Of a DNA stretch of 64,000 nucleotides, positions 25,226-34,060 are shown one piece after another. Every line of letters starts with the position of its first letter. The first letter of the stretch is position 1. This DNA is from Bacillus sp. SA1-12 (GTDB lineage: Bacteria; Bacillota; Bacilli; Bacillales; Bacillaceae). A model generated the notes under the pieces. The model made no database searches, had not been told where the DNA came from, and worked only from the letters and a program-made list of their open reading frames with translations. The position numbers and the translations under genes are program-made. The stretch lies in contig NZ_LATZ01000019.1 in NCBI RefSeq assembly GCF_000981385.1, forward strand, positions 24,799 through 88,798, written 5' to 3'.

Positions 25226-26167
25226 TTATTTGAATTCAAGATACCATTTAGATGATTTTTGAAACCTTTTATAAACATCATCTATCCATCCTGTACTTTT
25301 TTCTCTCTCCAAATGATTATTGGTTAAAATCCAATTAATAATCTCAATTAATTCTTCTTCTGAAAGTTTTCTCTGAATCGTTGCCATCTTGTCTAGCCAA
25401 GACTTTTTAGGAGAACCACCCACAGCGTTATCTAACCAATTAATGCAATCTTTTTTTAATTTAAATGTATTAAAGTTTTTAACGTCACTTAAGATGTAAT
25501 TTATAGCTTGGTAACACCCTTGGTTGTTCACTACTTTATAATTACAAAGGTAAATTATAATATCCAAATTATCTGGTTTTATAACTGCTATAATTTTTTT
25601 GAAATCTTTTATGTTATGGTGAAACCCTCTTAGAGCATTTAATTCTAGAAGATATTTAAGTGCTTTATTACGCATTAGAGAATCAGCCTTAATGAAAAAG
25701 TTGCTTTGTTTTTCCATTTTCCAAATATAATCAAAGATGTCGGAGTTAGGACTAACTGATGTTCCTTTCAAATATGCCAAAAAAGATAAAAACTCTATCG
25801 GTTGAAATAAGGAGTTTGAAGTAAATACCTCATCAATATAACGTTTTATCTTCATATTTGAAGCATTTGTAATTGATGAAAATACACCTCCCCACATTAA
25901 GTCATGCGTCTTAATAATACGACCTAAAAGGTATTTAGAAGTATTTCCATCTATATTACGTATTATCTTTTCTAGAGATTTGTACACGATTTTAAATTCA
26001 TCAATTTGTTCGTTCCCTATATCCATTTTTTTATTTAGTTCCACCCAAGATTTCACCCAGTTATCAATAACGTCACGATTTACTTTTTCAAGTTCAAGGC
26101 TAGTAGCAAATCCATATGCTTGTTCAATTTCCTTTTCCAAGTAACTTTTCAAGTCAATAAAAGACAT
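25226..26167 (-). CDS. Hypothetical protein, 313 residues
   Basis: No family recognised. Soluble and almost entirely alpha-helical, with repeated amphipathic helices (LKYLLELNALRGFHHNIKDF, EELIEIINWILTNNHLE) that could form a HEAT-like solenoid. No catalytic motif seen. No signal peptide. Bounded by repeats on both sides; the C-terminal region ends near a TTTGTTTTTG tract rather than a strong hairpin. Could be a partner-binding accessory protein; function cannot be read. Confidence 0.6.
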   Translation of the reverse strand: MSFIDLKSYLEKEIEQAYGFATSLELEKVNRDVIDNWVKSWVELNKKMDIGNEQIDEFKIVYKSLEKIIRNIDGNTSKYLLGRIIKTHDLMWGGVFSSITNASNMKIKRYIDEVFTSNSLFQPIEFLSFLAYLKGTSVSPNSDIFDYIWKMEKQSNFFIKADSLMRNKALKYLLELNALRGFHHNIKDFKKIIAVIKPDNLDIIIYLCNYKVVNNQGCYQAINYILSDVKNFNTFKLKKDCINWLDNAVGGSPKKSWLDKMATIQRKLSEEELIEIINWILTNNHLEREKSTGWIDDVYKRFQKSSKWYLEFK

Positions 26168-26220
26168 ATATTCACCTTCAAACTATTTCTTTTTTATATT
26201 ATAAAAATTCCTATTTCTCT

Positions 26221-26300
26221 ATCCTGCCCGTTACTTGAATAATGAAAAAAGATCGCCGTAGCGATCATTCTTAAGCTTAAGCACCCGTTAGCTGAAGAAG
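26221..26300 (-). repeat. Cassette repeat, copy 5 (complete)
   Basis: In gene orientation: CTTCTTCAGCTAACGGGTGC, TTAAGCTTAAG, stem GATCGCTACGGCGATC with TTTTTTC, then ATTATTCAAGTAACGGGCAG. Same three-part layout as copies 2-4 but a different middle stem. Confidence 0.75.
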
Positions 26301-26339
26301 GAAGGCTACAAAGTCAACGTAGACCTCTGATTCGTTGCT

Positions 26340-26651
26340 CTACAATCCATCACAACAGTTTAAGCCTATCAATTTATCATCTCGAATTGTCCAACCATAT
26401 TTTTTATAATTAATCTTCCTTCTACAATGGCTACATTGTTCTTGCCAACCTTCTTTTCTCCACCTTGCCAATACACCTAAACTAGCCCCATGACAAAAAG
26501 CAGTCCATTCGTAGTTGTCCATATTAAGTTCATCTTTTGGTTGTTTGCTTAATTTACCTTCTTGGAACTTTTCCATAACTTCATCCAAAATGTCATACGC
26601 TATATCTTCACTTACTTTGTTATCATTTATCATCTGGAGAATGTTAATCAA
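26340..26651 (-). CDS. Small Cys-rich (zinc-ribbon-like) protein
   Basis: 103 residues. N-terminal helical part, then WTAFCHGASLGVLARWR and a C-terminal cluster QCSHCRRKINY...LNCCDG: two Cys pairs about 24 residues apart, consistent with a small zinc site. Family not recognised. TTG start at 26651 after GGATGGTGAT. It sits between repeat copies 5 and 6. Confidence 0.6.
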   Translation of the reverse strand: MINILQMINDNKVSEDIAYDILDEVMEKFQEGKLSKQPKDELNMDNYEWTAFCHGASLGVLARWRKEGWQEQCSHCRRKINYKKYGWTIRDDKLIGLNCCDGL

Positions 26652-26671
26652 ATTAAATCACCATCCTAGAT

Positions 26672-26706
26672 CCGTACCTTCTTGGTGTATAGCACCAGTT
26701 AGCTTA
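26672..26706 (-). repeat. Cassette repeat, copy 6 (short, degenerate)
   Basis: In gene orientation TAAGCTAACTGGTGCTATACACC-type sequence beginning at the stop codon of the Nudix gene; only the first arm of the repeat remains. It contains a short GGTG/CACC hairpin. Confidence 0.45.
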
Positions 26707-27156
26707 ATAAGCACTTCTAATATATTCATCTAATATTGGTAAATCAGGTGGACTAATGTTTGGGGGGAGTTCATTAAACTTAAAAAATTTTAAATCTTGA
26801 ACTTCACTTTCTTCTCTTCTCAATACACCTTCATAATCCCTACATACAAAGGCAGATACAACATTATATACCTCATCGCCGTGAGGATATTTATAGTAAA
26901 AATCTTGTCCTGAAAAGACATTGAATAAAATTAAATTATTTGCGATCAATCCCGTCTCTTCAAATAATTCCCTTTTAGCTACTTGTTCTAATGTTTCTCC
27001 AATCTCCAAAGAACCACCAGCTAATCCCCAACAATTATTGTCTTTACGAAGTTGTAATAATAATTCATTATTACTATTTACAAGAATTACACACGCACCA
27101 GCCATAATTAGAGGGCGACTACCCACTATTTTTCTTAAATCCATAATGTATCCCAT
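26704..27156 (-). CDS. Nudix hydrolase
   Basis: About 150 residues. The Nudix box reads GGSLEIGETLEQVAKRELFEETGL, fitting Gx5Ex7REUxEExGU. Nudix enzymes hydrolyse nucleoside diphosphates linked to other groups. GGAGGATGT lies just before ATG 27156, which is therefore preferred to the upstream TTG at 27168. Similar in layout to the next Nudix gene (GYIMDLRKIVGSRPLIMAG versus NYIKEMRKYIGHETLLTVG), so the two are paralogues. Substrate not predictable. Confidence 0.85.
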   Translation of the reverse strand: MGYIMDLRKIVGSRPLIMAGACVILVNSNNELLLQLRKDNNCWGLAGGSLEIGETLEQVAKRELFEETGLIANNLILFNVFSGQDFYYKYPHGDEVYNVVSAFVCRDYEGVLRREESEVQDLKFFKFNELPPNISPPDLPILDEYIRSAY

Positions 27157-27182
27157 TACATCCTCCAATAGTGTTTATTCCA

Positions 27183-27250
27183 CAATCCTGCCACTTTAGT
27201 TGACTATAAAAATCCAGCACAATTACAGCTATGATCTTGTTGAAGAAGAT
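27183..27250 (-). repeat. Cassette repeat, copy 7
   Basis: In gene orientation: CTTCTTCAACAAGATC, a weak stem AGCTGTAATTGTGCTGG with ATTTTTAT, then AGTCAACTAAAGTGGCAGG. Divergent middle, recognisable ends. Confidence 0.55.
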
Positions 27251-27256
27251 AAACCA

Positions 27257-27721
27257 TTATTTTATTATTGGATTTCTTATCCCTTCGGCCCAATCCATAA
27301 TAAAAGGTCTTTGACGTGGATTTAAGTTAGAAGGAAGTTCCGTCTTCCTGAAAAATCGATGTTCCCTACTTTCAATATCTTTTTGTTTTAATTCCCCTGT
27401 ATATTGTTTAGCTTTGAAGATGATTTGAACACTAAAGACCTTATCTCCATTTGGATATTGAACAAAACATTTTTCTCCTGAATAGATACCAAACATGTCT
27501 AAATCCTTAACCCGTAATGCTGTTTCTTCAAAAGCCTCTCTCTTGGCGGTCTCTTCAAAAGTTTCCCCTATCTCCATAAGCCCCCCAGGAATACACCAAT
27601 TGTCTTCATCTGTACGATGCTGTAATAATATCCGTTCATTATCCTCTATTATTATTCCGCATCCTACAGTCAAAAGAGTTTCGTGACCAATATACTTTCG
27701 CATCTCTTTTATATAATTCAT
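27257..27721 (-). CDS. Nudix hydrolase
   Basis: 154 residues from ATG 27721, chosen because GAAGGAGATAAG lies directly upstream; an in-frame ATG at 27757 lacks one. Nudix box GGLMEIGETFEETAKREAFEETAL has all catalytic Glu residues, with Ala replacing the Gly after EET. Flanking segments (DNWCIPGGL, GEKCFVQYPNGDKVFSV) are typical. Paralogue of the preceding Nudix gene and separated from it by a repeat copy. Confidence 0.85.
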   Translation of the reverse strand: MNYIKEMRKYIGHETLLTVGCGIIIEDNERILLQHRTDEDNWCIPGGLMEIGETFEETAKREAFEETALRVKDLDMFGIYSGEKCFVQYPNGDKVFSVQIIFKAKQYTGELKQKDIESREHRFFRKTELPSNLNPRQRPFIMDWAEGIRNPIIK

Positions 27722-27791
27722 AAACTTATCTCCTTCATCAAAACTTTTATCTAACATTTCGACAAATTAGATAATGTTTCCTTTTTATTAA

Positions 27792-27815
27792 ATTAACCTG
27801 CCCGTTAATTTAAGT
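27792..27815 (-). repeat. Cassette repeat, copy 8 (end fragment)
   Basis: In gene orientation CTTAAATTAACGGGCAGG, the distal arm of the repeat, upstream of the Nudix gene. It marks the outer edge of the cassette-like series. Confidence 0.6.
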
Positions 27816-28129
27816 AAAACGATTCACAATCCTTTTTCTTATTCTAAATGATATTCTCCAATCTGGTCTATTAGTTGAAGTACTTAATTTTATTCAATTA
27901 TCTCGAATTCAAGTCTTCAAGAAAATGGCCCGATTACGGAATAGAGCAACTGGAGCTTTTAACGTTACTACTTTTTTATAAAATAGTATTTGTTATGCAA
28001 TTGCTGTAACAATAACGACCTATTTAGTTACGACTATACTCTTGTATAAATCGCTTAAAAATTCCTAAAAGACTGTGTAACAAAATAATGTCACATAAAA
28101 TTTTGTAACAATATTTACTCAAACGTTTT

Positions 28130-28309
28130 TGAGACAAATCATCATAGGGAATACCTTCTTATTGCGGGTGATGACACTTTCGCTGGTACTACCCCAAGTA
28201 ATGCTTTCAAGTCTATTTTTTCCGTTCAAACTATTGTAAGCAAAAGTTGTTTCTGTCCCTTTAAAATAAGTATACCGGCAGTGTAAAAGGATCTTCAAAC
28301 CTGGCTGTT
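28130..28309 (-). pseudogene. RHS/YD-repeat (WapA-like) remnant
   Basis: Open reading without a start: GTETTFAYNSLNGKNRLESI and TWGSTSESVITRNKKVF, the wording of YD/RHS repeats in WapA-type wall proteins. A frameshift near 28160 is needed to continue into YDDLSQKRLSKY. Only about 60 codons of a protein that is normally over 1500 residues. The 300 bp before it hold no recognised gene. Confidence 0.45.
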
Positions 28310-28339
28310 AACAAATAAAGGTCCAAGGTAAAAAGAAAA

Positions 28340-28377
28340 CGAATCACTACAGTATGTAGTGGTTCGCCTTCTTTTTT
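28340..28377 (+). terminator. Rho-independent terminator
   Basis: CGAATCACTACA / TGTAGTGGTTCG with loop GTA and a following CCTTCTTTTTTATT; 12-bp stem with one wobble. No intact plus-strand gene precedes it, so it is probably left from a lost one. Confidence 0.6.
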
Positions 28378-28455
28378 ATTACTATACTTCGTGTCTTGGA
28401 GTACGACAAATTAGTTTGTTAACAGCCTCAAACGAAGATCCTTTTTGTGCTGCTT

Positions 28456-28472
28456 TTTCAACTAAAGTGCAT
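28456..28472 (+). repeat. Cassette repeat core, isolated
   Basis: TTTTCAACTAAAGTGCA, one arm of the hairpin repeat in plus orientation, upstream of the hydrolase terminator region. Confidence 0.4.
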
Positions 28473-28586
28473 ATGGCTAAGGAGTTATTCCTCACCTGAT
28501 TTATACGATTTAATTTAGAGTTTTTCTATAGCCTTATAAAAAAGAAAGAATGCTCTCTCTCATTTAAATAAAACTGTCATTTCTTA

Positions 28587-29423
28587 TTAGTCTTTTAAAA
28601 ATGTTAGTAACGCTTCATTAAATTCTTTTGGATGAGTTGCGTTTAATCCATGCGGACCACCCTTTATTAGAGCGAGCTTACTCTCAGGAATGGAATCATA
28701 TGTACGTTTTCCACTTAACTCAAAAGGTACAGTTGCATCAGAGTCACCGTGAATAATAAGAGTAGGTATATTGAACTTTTTCAAGTCCTTTCTAAAATCT
28801 GTCTTACTAAAGGCCGTAATACAATCGAGCGTTCCTTTAGGTGATGCACTAGCTGCAATATCCCGATTATATAAACGGAATGGCTCACTAACTAAATCTG
28901 TTCGATTACCAGCCGCGAAAAATCCCTTTGTAAATTTGTCAAGAAATGCAAGGCGGTCATTTATCACGCCACTTTTGAATTCTTCAATTGTTGCATCATC
29001 TAATGCTCCTTCAGGATGATCCTCTGATTTGTATAAATAAGGAGGAACTGCTCCAGCAAAAACAGCCTTTTCAATACGATCTGTTCCATACGTACTAATG
29101 TATCGAGCTACCTCACCTCCACCCATAGAAAAACCAACAAGTGTGACATTTTGAAGATCTAAATGTTCTAAAAGTTTATGTAAATCAGAAGCAAATGTAT
29201 CATATTCATATCCTTCCCACGGTTGAGATGATTTTCCAAAGCCTCGACGATCATATGTTATGACTCTGTAACCTGCTTCAATAAGAGCTGGCACCTGATA
29301 TTCCCAAGAGCGCCCACTTAAAGGCCAACCATGTATTAAGACAACTGGTTTCCCTGAACCATGGTCCTCATAATAAAGTTCAATTGGAGCATGATTTTCA
29401 TTACCTACAGTAAATTTTGCCAT
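28587..29423 (-). CDS. Alpha/beta hydrolase (non-haem haloperoxidase/arylesterase type)
   Basis: 278 residues, full length for the family. Catalytic triad visible: nucleophile Ser 99 in GFSMGG, Asp 229 in HGDSDATVP and His 258 in GGPHGLN; oxyanion region IHGWPLSGRSW. This is the pattern of cofactor-free chloroperoxidases and related aryl esterases, cytoplasmic enzymes. GGGAGGAA precedes ATG 29423. Single gene. Its physiological substrate is unknown; family members hydrolyse esters and can show perhydrolase activity. Confidence 0.85.
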   Translation of the reverse strand: MAKFTVGNENHAPIELYYEDHGSGKPVVLIHGWPLSGRSWEYQVPALIEAGYRVITYDRRGFGKSSQPWEGYEYDTFASDLHKLLEHLDLQNVTLVGFSMGGGEVARYISTYGTDRIEKAVFAGAVPPYLYKSEDHPEGALDDATIEEFKSGVINDRLAFLDKFTKGFFAAGNRTDLVSEPFRLYNRDIAASASPKGTLDCITAFSKTDFRKDLKKFNIPTLIIHGDSDATVPFELSGKRTYDSIPESKLALIKGGPHGLNATHPKEFNEALLTFLKD

Positions 29424-29738
29424 ATAAATTTCCTCCCATGAATTTTCATTATTTACCTATATTTTTGCTTCTTTGATCAAAAAACTCTTTACTCCAAAAC
29501 ATTTAAAATATTTTTAAAAAAATGCTTATATGATTATTATAATTCCCACTATCAAAATTGTAAAATTATGTTAAGTGTTAAACCAATTAATATATTAGAT
29601 TACAATTTATTCGTGCCAAGGTGTGTAAATTATTGAAAATATTGAAGAATTTATAATAAAAAATCGAATAAGAGATTTCTAAGCAACTCCCAAAAATTGG
29701 AATTAAGAATCACACCCCTGCCTAAAACATCAAGGCTT

Positions 29739-29931
29739 ATTTGTCGATTAATTCACTCTGCAAATGTTCTGAACGAATCCCATAAAAATAACCGATAAAC
29801 ATCATTTTAAAAAGCATAGTAGGATCTGAAGGCCGTCCATTATCCACGGAGTAAAGATGACGAACCTTTTCATTAATGAAAGAAAAATCTATGTATTTAT
29901 CTACCTTTCTTAAAAGGTGGTCTTGTGGTAC
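29739..29931 (-). mobile_element. IS1182-family transposase N-terminal remnant
   Basis: Reads PQDHLLRKVDKYIDFSFINE, VRHLYSVDNGRPS, then (after a one-codon loss) DPTMLFKMMFIGYFYGIRS, the opening segment of IS1182-type transposases. About 65 codons, no start, no catalytic core. No terminal repeats were found. Confidence 0.65.
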
Positions 29932-29967
29932 TTATTCATCAATTATTACGAATTCGGCTTCATTCCT

Positions 29968-30080
29968 CTCATAAGCTAAGACATACCTATGCTACTAACT
30001 TAATGGATGAAACAAAGGATTTGTCGTTTGTTTATGGAACAGTTGTTAGGTCATTCTTCCGAAACAAATGAACACGAGCC
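29968..30080 (+). pseudogene. XerS-like tyrosine recombinase fragment (copy A)
   Basis: Reads SHKLRHTYATNLMDETKDLSF, the box II region with the HxLRH catalytic motif, then shifts frame in LGHSSE. About 80% identical by eye to the same region of the longer remnant at 37.4 kb. Too short to act. The remaining 500 bp up to the MFS gene contain only hairpins. Confidence 0.65.
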
Positions 30081-30232
30081 ATTTGAACGTATACTGATTC
30101 GAAATGAAATTAATAAAAATTAATAGCCAACAACAGTTCAATTTAGAACAATGGGCTTATGAAATTTTGGTTAGATAAAGGGATAGTAGTATTAGACGTG
30201 TTAATAACACTTTCGTTAGTTCCTGAAACAAT

Positions 30233-30278
30233 AAAAAACGCCCCAACTCCAGTTCTATCAAGGAATTTTGACGTTTTT
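30233..30278. terminator. Hairpin AAAAACG...CGTTTTT
   Basis: Outer arms AAAAAACG / ACGTTTTT with inner pairing TCC...GGA, flanked by A- and T-runs. A similar hairpin (AAAAAACGTC / GACGTTTTTT) lies at about 36391-36436, on the other side of the uronate cluster. Confidence 0.5.
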
Positions 30279-30592
30279 ACTACTCATTTTCAGTTGTTTT
30301 AATTAATATTTTCTTTTATACGAAGTTCGTTTTTCTTAGATAGGAAGGAGCTTACTTCCTATCTGCTTTTTTAAAGAGCTTTTCAAATTAAAATTTCTAA
30401 TTGGATAAGCGTTTTACTAATTTAATAGAAATAATGAGGAATTAGATCTTCCAAACACCTTGGATTTCTGAAAATAAAAGTGTTATTTTATGATGATTTT
30501 ATTAATAGAATGGGATTTTCAATAGATATTTTTGTTCTAATACTGCTCTAATGATAACCCTTTCAAATTAACTTCTCACTTGCAGTCTCTTT

Positions 30593-31957
30593 TTACTTTT
30601 TAGGATCTAGTTCAACACGTTTAATTTCACCAACGAGAAATAGGTAACTAACCATTGCAACTATCGCATTGATACCTACAAAAACTAAAGCACCATTATA
30701 AGAACCAGTTGCAGCAATGATGTAACCTATAATGATAGGCGTTGTAATTCCTGAAATATTTCCAAAAGTGTTAAATAAACCCCCACTTATTCCACCAATT
30801 TCTTTAGGAGAGCAGTCAGCCATGACAGCCCAACCTAACTGTCCAAAGCCTTTACCAAAGAATGCTAAGGCCATAATTCCAACTACAAGCCACTCAGCAT
30901 CAGTATAATTACAAAGAATCATACTTGCAGAAAGAATCATACCAATAATAATAGGAGTTTTACGGGCGAAAGTAAGTGACTTTCCTTTTTTCAATAAGTA
31001 ATCAGAATAAACACCACCTAAAATTCCTCCAAAAAACCCACTAAGTCCAGGTAATATCGCGACAAAACCAGCTTCAAGTATTGACATACCGCGTTCTTCA
31101 ATTAGATAAACAGGAAACCAGGTCATAAAGAAATACGTAAGTGTTGAAATACAATATTGACCGATATATACACCAACTAGCATACGACTTTTAAGTAACT
31201 GCTTAATATGAGACCAATTGATGCCATTTGCCTCTTTATTGGCACCCTTTTCCATCATTTCTAATATCCCGCCGCCCTGTTTAATGTAATTCAGTTCAGC
31301 TTGATTAACACTCGGGTGTTCTTTAGGATTATGAATTACTTTTAACCAAGCAAAAGCAATAATAATCCCTAAGGCACCCATAATAATAAAAACGTATTCC
31401 CACCCAAATGATTGTGTTATCCAAGACATAAATGGGTTGAAAACAATTATGGCAAGAAACGCAGACGCACTAAAAATAGCAGATGCGGTTGCACGTTCAT
31501 TATCAGGAAACCAAGATGCCGCTACTTGACTATTTCCTGGGAACGAAGGTGCTTCAGCCAGACCTACAATAAATCGAAGGATAAATAGCATGACAATTGC
31601 TGTACCGGCATTAAAAAATCCAACAAATCCTTGTAATAAAGTGAAAGTAGACCAAAGAAATAGACTCCAGAAAAGAACTTTCTTTGTTCCAAACTTATCT
31701 AAAATCCATCCTCCTGGTATTTGACCGAGAGCATAAGCCCAACTAAAAGCAGAAAAGATATATCCCATTGTTACAGCATTAATCCCTAAATCACTTTGCA
31801 AAGGTGAGGCTGCAATAGAAATTGTTGCTCGATCTGCATAGTTAATCGTAGTTACAACAAAACACATGGCTACAATCATCCAGCGAATATTTGTCTTTTT
31901 CATTGCTGAAACTGGAATTGAATCTTTTATAGATACAAGATTTCTCCCTAAGCTCAT
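30593..31957 (-). CDS. MFS transporter, anion:cation symporter family (hexuronate/aldarate type)
   Basis: 454 residues, 12 predicted helices. INYADRATISIAASPLQSDLG in helix 1, QIPGGWILDKFGTKKV between helices 2 and 3, GLAEAPSFPGNSQVAASWFP in helix 4 and GWAVMADCSPKEIGGISGG in the second half are the hallmark of the ACS family (ExuT, GudP, GarP), which take up hexuronates or glucarate with protons. GGGGGAG precedes ATG 31957. Last gene of a five-gene uronate/aldonate cluster, so it is the probable uptake system for the ManD substrate or its precursor. Confidence 0.85.
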   Translation of the reverse strand: MSLGRNLVSIKDSIPVSAMKKTNIRWMIVAMCFVVTTINYADRATISIAASPLQSDLGINAVTMGYIFSAFSWAYALGQIPGGWILDKFGTKKVLFWSLFLWSTFTLLQGFVGFFNAGTAIVMLFILRFIVGLAEAPSFPGNSQVAASWFPDNERATASAIFSASAFLAIIVFNPFMSWITQSFGWEYVFIIMGALGIIIAFAWLKVIHNPKEHPSVNQAELNYIKQGGGILEMMEKGANKEANGINWSHIKQLLKSRMLVGVYIGQYCISTLTYFFMTWFPVYLIEERGMSILEAGFVAILPGLSGFFGGILGGVYSDYLLKKGKSLTFARKTPIIIGMILSASMILCNYTDAEWLVVGIMALAFFGKGFGQLGWAVMADCSPKEIGGISGGLFNTFGNISGITTPIIIGYIIAATGSYNGALVFVGINAIVAMVSYLFLVGEIKRVELDPKK

Positions 31958-32064
31958 ACTAATCTCCCCCTATTCCCAACTAAGTAACCATTCCTCATAA
32001 GAATAAAAACACAACCATTTTAGACTAATGATGAAATATATCATGATATTTTGAGGAAATTTTA

Positions 32065-32823
32065 TTAACGCCCTAACCAACCCCCATCAACTGCAAGTAA
32101 ATGGCCATGCACATAATTGGATGCATCTGATGCTAAAAATACTGCAGGCCCTTTGAAGTCTTCTGGGTTTCCCCATCGGTCAGCGGGAATTCGTTCTATA
32201 ATTTGTCTACTGCGTATCGGGTCATTGATTAAGGCAGTATTCATTTCTGTAGCTATATAACCAGGAACAATAGCATTAACATTTACACCTTTTGATGCCC
32301 ATTCATTTGCGAGTGCTTTTGTAAGTTGCCCCACTGCTCCTTTAGCTGAAGCGTAAGCTGGGACATACAACCCACCTTGATATGAAACAAGTGATGCGAT
32401 ATTAATAATTTTCCCACTCTTATTCTCAACCATATGTCTTCCAGCTTGTTGGCAAAGAATCCATACTGCTTTTAAGTTGACATTCAACACGTCGTCCCAA
32501 TCCTGTTCAGAGAAATCCACTGCTGGAGAACGTCTTTGTATTCCAGCGTTATTTACAAGGATATCGACTGAACCCATCGCCTCAATGGCTTTTGGAATTG
32601 CTTGCTTTACTTCATCCAAATTCATAAGATCACACTGAATAATTTCACAGCGAACACCTAATTCCTTTATTTTCTCCTGTGTAGATGTATCATCGGATCT
32701 TTGTAAAAGCACTATGTCTGCACCAACTTCTGCAAGGCCAATAGCTATATCTTGACCAATACCACGAGTTCCTCCAGTAACAACTGCTACTTTTCTAGTT
32801 AAATCAAACGCTTGAGTCATCAT
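32065..32823 (-). CDS. SDR oxidoreductase, KduD-like
   Basis: 252 residues, classical short-chain dehydrogenase. Cofactor site TGGTRGIG (17-24), NNAG (91-94), catalytic Ser 144, Tyr 157 and Lys 161 (YASAK). SLVSYQGGLYVPAYASAKGA and VNAIVPGYIATEMN match 2-deoxy-gluconate/2-keto-3-deoxy sugar 3-dehydrogenases (KduD). Overlap-free, 9 bp behind the zinc dehydrogenase, with AAGGAG before ATG 32823. In the pathway it would interconvert keto-deoxy uronate or aldonate intermediates. Specific substrate inferred from context. Confidence 0.75.
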   Translation of the reverse strand: MMTQAFDLTRKVAVVTGGTRGIGQDIAIGLAEVGADIVLLQRSDDTSTQEKIKELGVRCEIIQCDLMNLDEVKQAIPKAIEAMGSVDILVNNAGIQRRSPAVDFSEQDWDDVLNVNLKAVWILCQQAGRHMVENKSGKIINIASLVSYQGGLYVPAYASAKGAVGQLTKALANEWASKGVNVNAIVPGYIATEMNTALINDPIRSRQIIERIPADRWGNPEDFKGPAVFLASDASNYVHGHLLAVDGGWLGR

Positions 32824-32831
32824 AACACTCC

Positions 32832-33842
32832 TTAAGGTTTAAATAATATTTTTAATGATTCGTCTGGGTTTTCCATTAATTCAAAGCCTTTTTTAATGTC
32901 CTCTAATGGAAGGACATGAGATACTAATGGACTAAGATCCAATTTGTTTTGCCCAAGTAACTCAATTGCTTTTGCAAAGTCTTCCGGACTATAGCATCTT
33001 GTTGTCTTTAATGAGATTTCTCTGAAATGCATGTTTGCAAGATTAATGGTAGGGGGCTTTTTATAGACACTTACAACAGTGATTTCACCCTGAAACTTAA
33101 TACAATCAATCATTTGATTGGCTGTGATCTGGTTTCCAGCTACTTCAAACACCACATCTGCTCCTACTCCATTTGTCGAATCTTTTACTACTTGGACAAT
33201 ATCCATTTTTTTAGCATCTATGCCTTCATATCCCATATCTCTTGCTATCTTTAGACGCATTGCACTAATATCAGAAATAAAGATCTTCCCTGCTCCCGCA
33301 CGTTCTGCTATAAGAGCAATCAGCAAACCAATCGGTCCAGCACCTAAAATAGCTATAGTATCCCCGACCTTTAGATTTGAACGTCTGACGGTATGAATTG
33401 CAACAGCCAATGGTTCAAGCATTGCTGCTTCTTTCTCTGTACCTCCATCTGGAAGTACATTTAGTCTATTAATAGGAATAGTCGTGTACTCAGCGAAACC
33501 ACCATCTTTATCAATACCTATGTATCTCAATCTCTCACAAACATGCATTTGCCCATTTCTGCAGGCAGCACATTTTCCGCAGTTTAAAAGTGGCTCAACT
33601 GCTATCTTATCCCCTTTTTTTACATATTCATTCTCCTCCACTTCTTCGACTACACCGCTAAACTCATGTCCCAATATCAGCGGAGCCTTTGCTCGTGGAT
33701 GCAAGCCATGATAAATCATCATATCCGTTCCACAAATCCCCGCATATGATACCTTAATTAATGCTTCTCCGTTCTTCGGAGCTGGTATTTCTCTTTCCAA
33801 CATTTCAACCTGCATGGGTGCTACATATGTTCCTACTTTCAT
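32832..33842 (-). CDS. Zinc-dependent alcohol dehydrogenase (aldonate type)
   Basis: 336 residues, medium-chain dehydrogenase. Catalytic zinc ligands in GICGTDMMIYHG and GHEFSGVVEE, structural zinc in CGKCAACRNGQMHVC, NAD site AILGAGPIGLL. Closest in style to sorbitol/L-idonate/L-galactonate dehydrogenases. Sits between the ManD dehydratase and the SDR, so it likely oxidises a sugar acid such as an L-hexonate to its keto form. GAGGAGTGA precedes ATG 33842. Confidence 0.8.
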   Translation of the reverse strand: MKVGTYVAPMQVEMLEREIPAPKNGEALIKVSYAGICGTDMMIYHGLHPRAKAPLILGHEFSGVVEEVEENEYVKKGDKIAVEPLLNCGKCAACRNGQMHVCERLRYIGIDKDGGFAEYTTIPINRLNVLPDGGTEKEAAMLEPLAVAIHTVRRSNLKVGDTIAILGAGPIGLLIALIAERAGAGKIFISDISAMRLKIARDMGYEGIDAKKMDIVQVVKDSTNGVGADVVFEVAGNQITANQMIDCIKFQGEITVVSVYKKPPTINLANMHFREISLKTTRCYSPEDFAKAIELLGQNKLDLSPLVSHVLPLEDIKKGFELMENPDESLKILFKP

Positions 33843-34060
33843 TAAAATTCACTCCTCTATCCATTAAAAGACCACATTTTTAATTTGATACTTTATTAAG
33901 CCACCTAAATATTTAGTATTCTCCTAAAAACTTCTTGGTACTAACAGAATGTCTCCATATTTGTATAAAAAAACCTAATAATTCTCCTTTTTCGGTACTT
34001 TAAAATCTAGCAAAGCTTTTTAGTACAAAGGTAGACCCTTTCTTACTAAAGATTATAGTT

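Noticed and set aside
22231..27815. True integron with attC sites
   Set aside because: TTCAAC/GTTGAA arms loosely recall RYYYAAC/GTTRRRY boxes, but no IntI, no attI and each unit has its own terminator; called cassette-like only.
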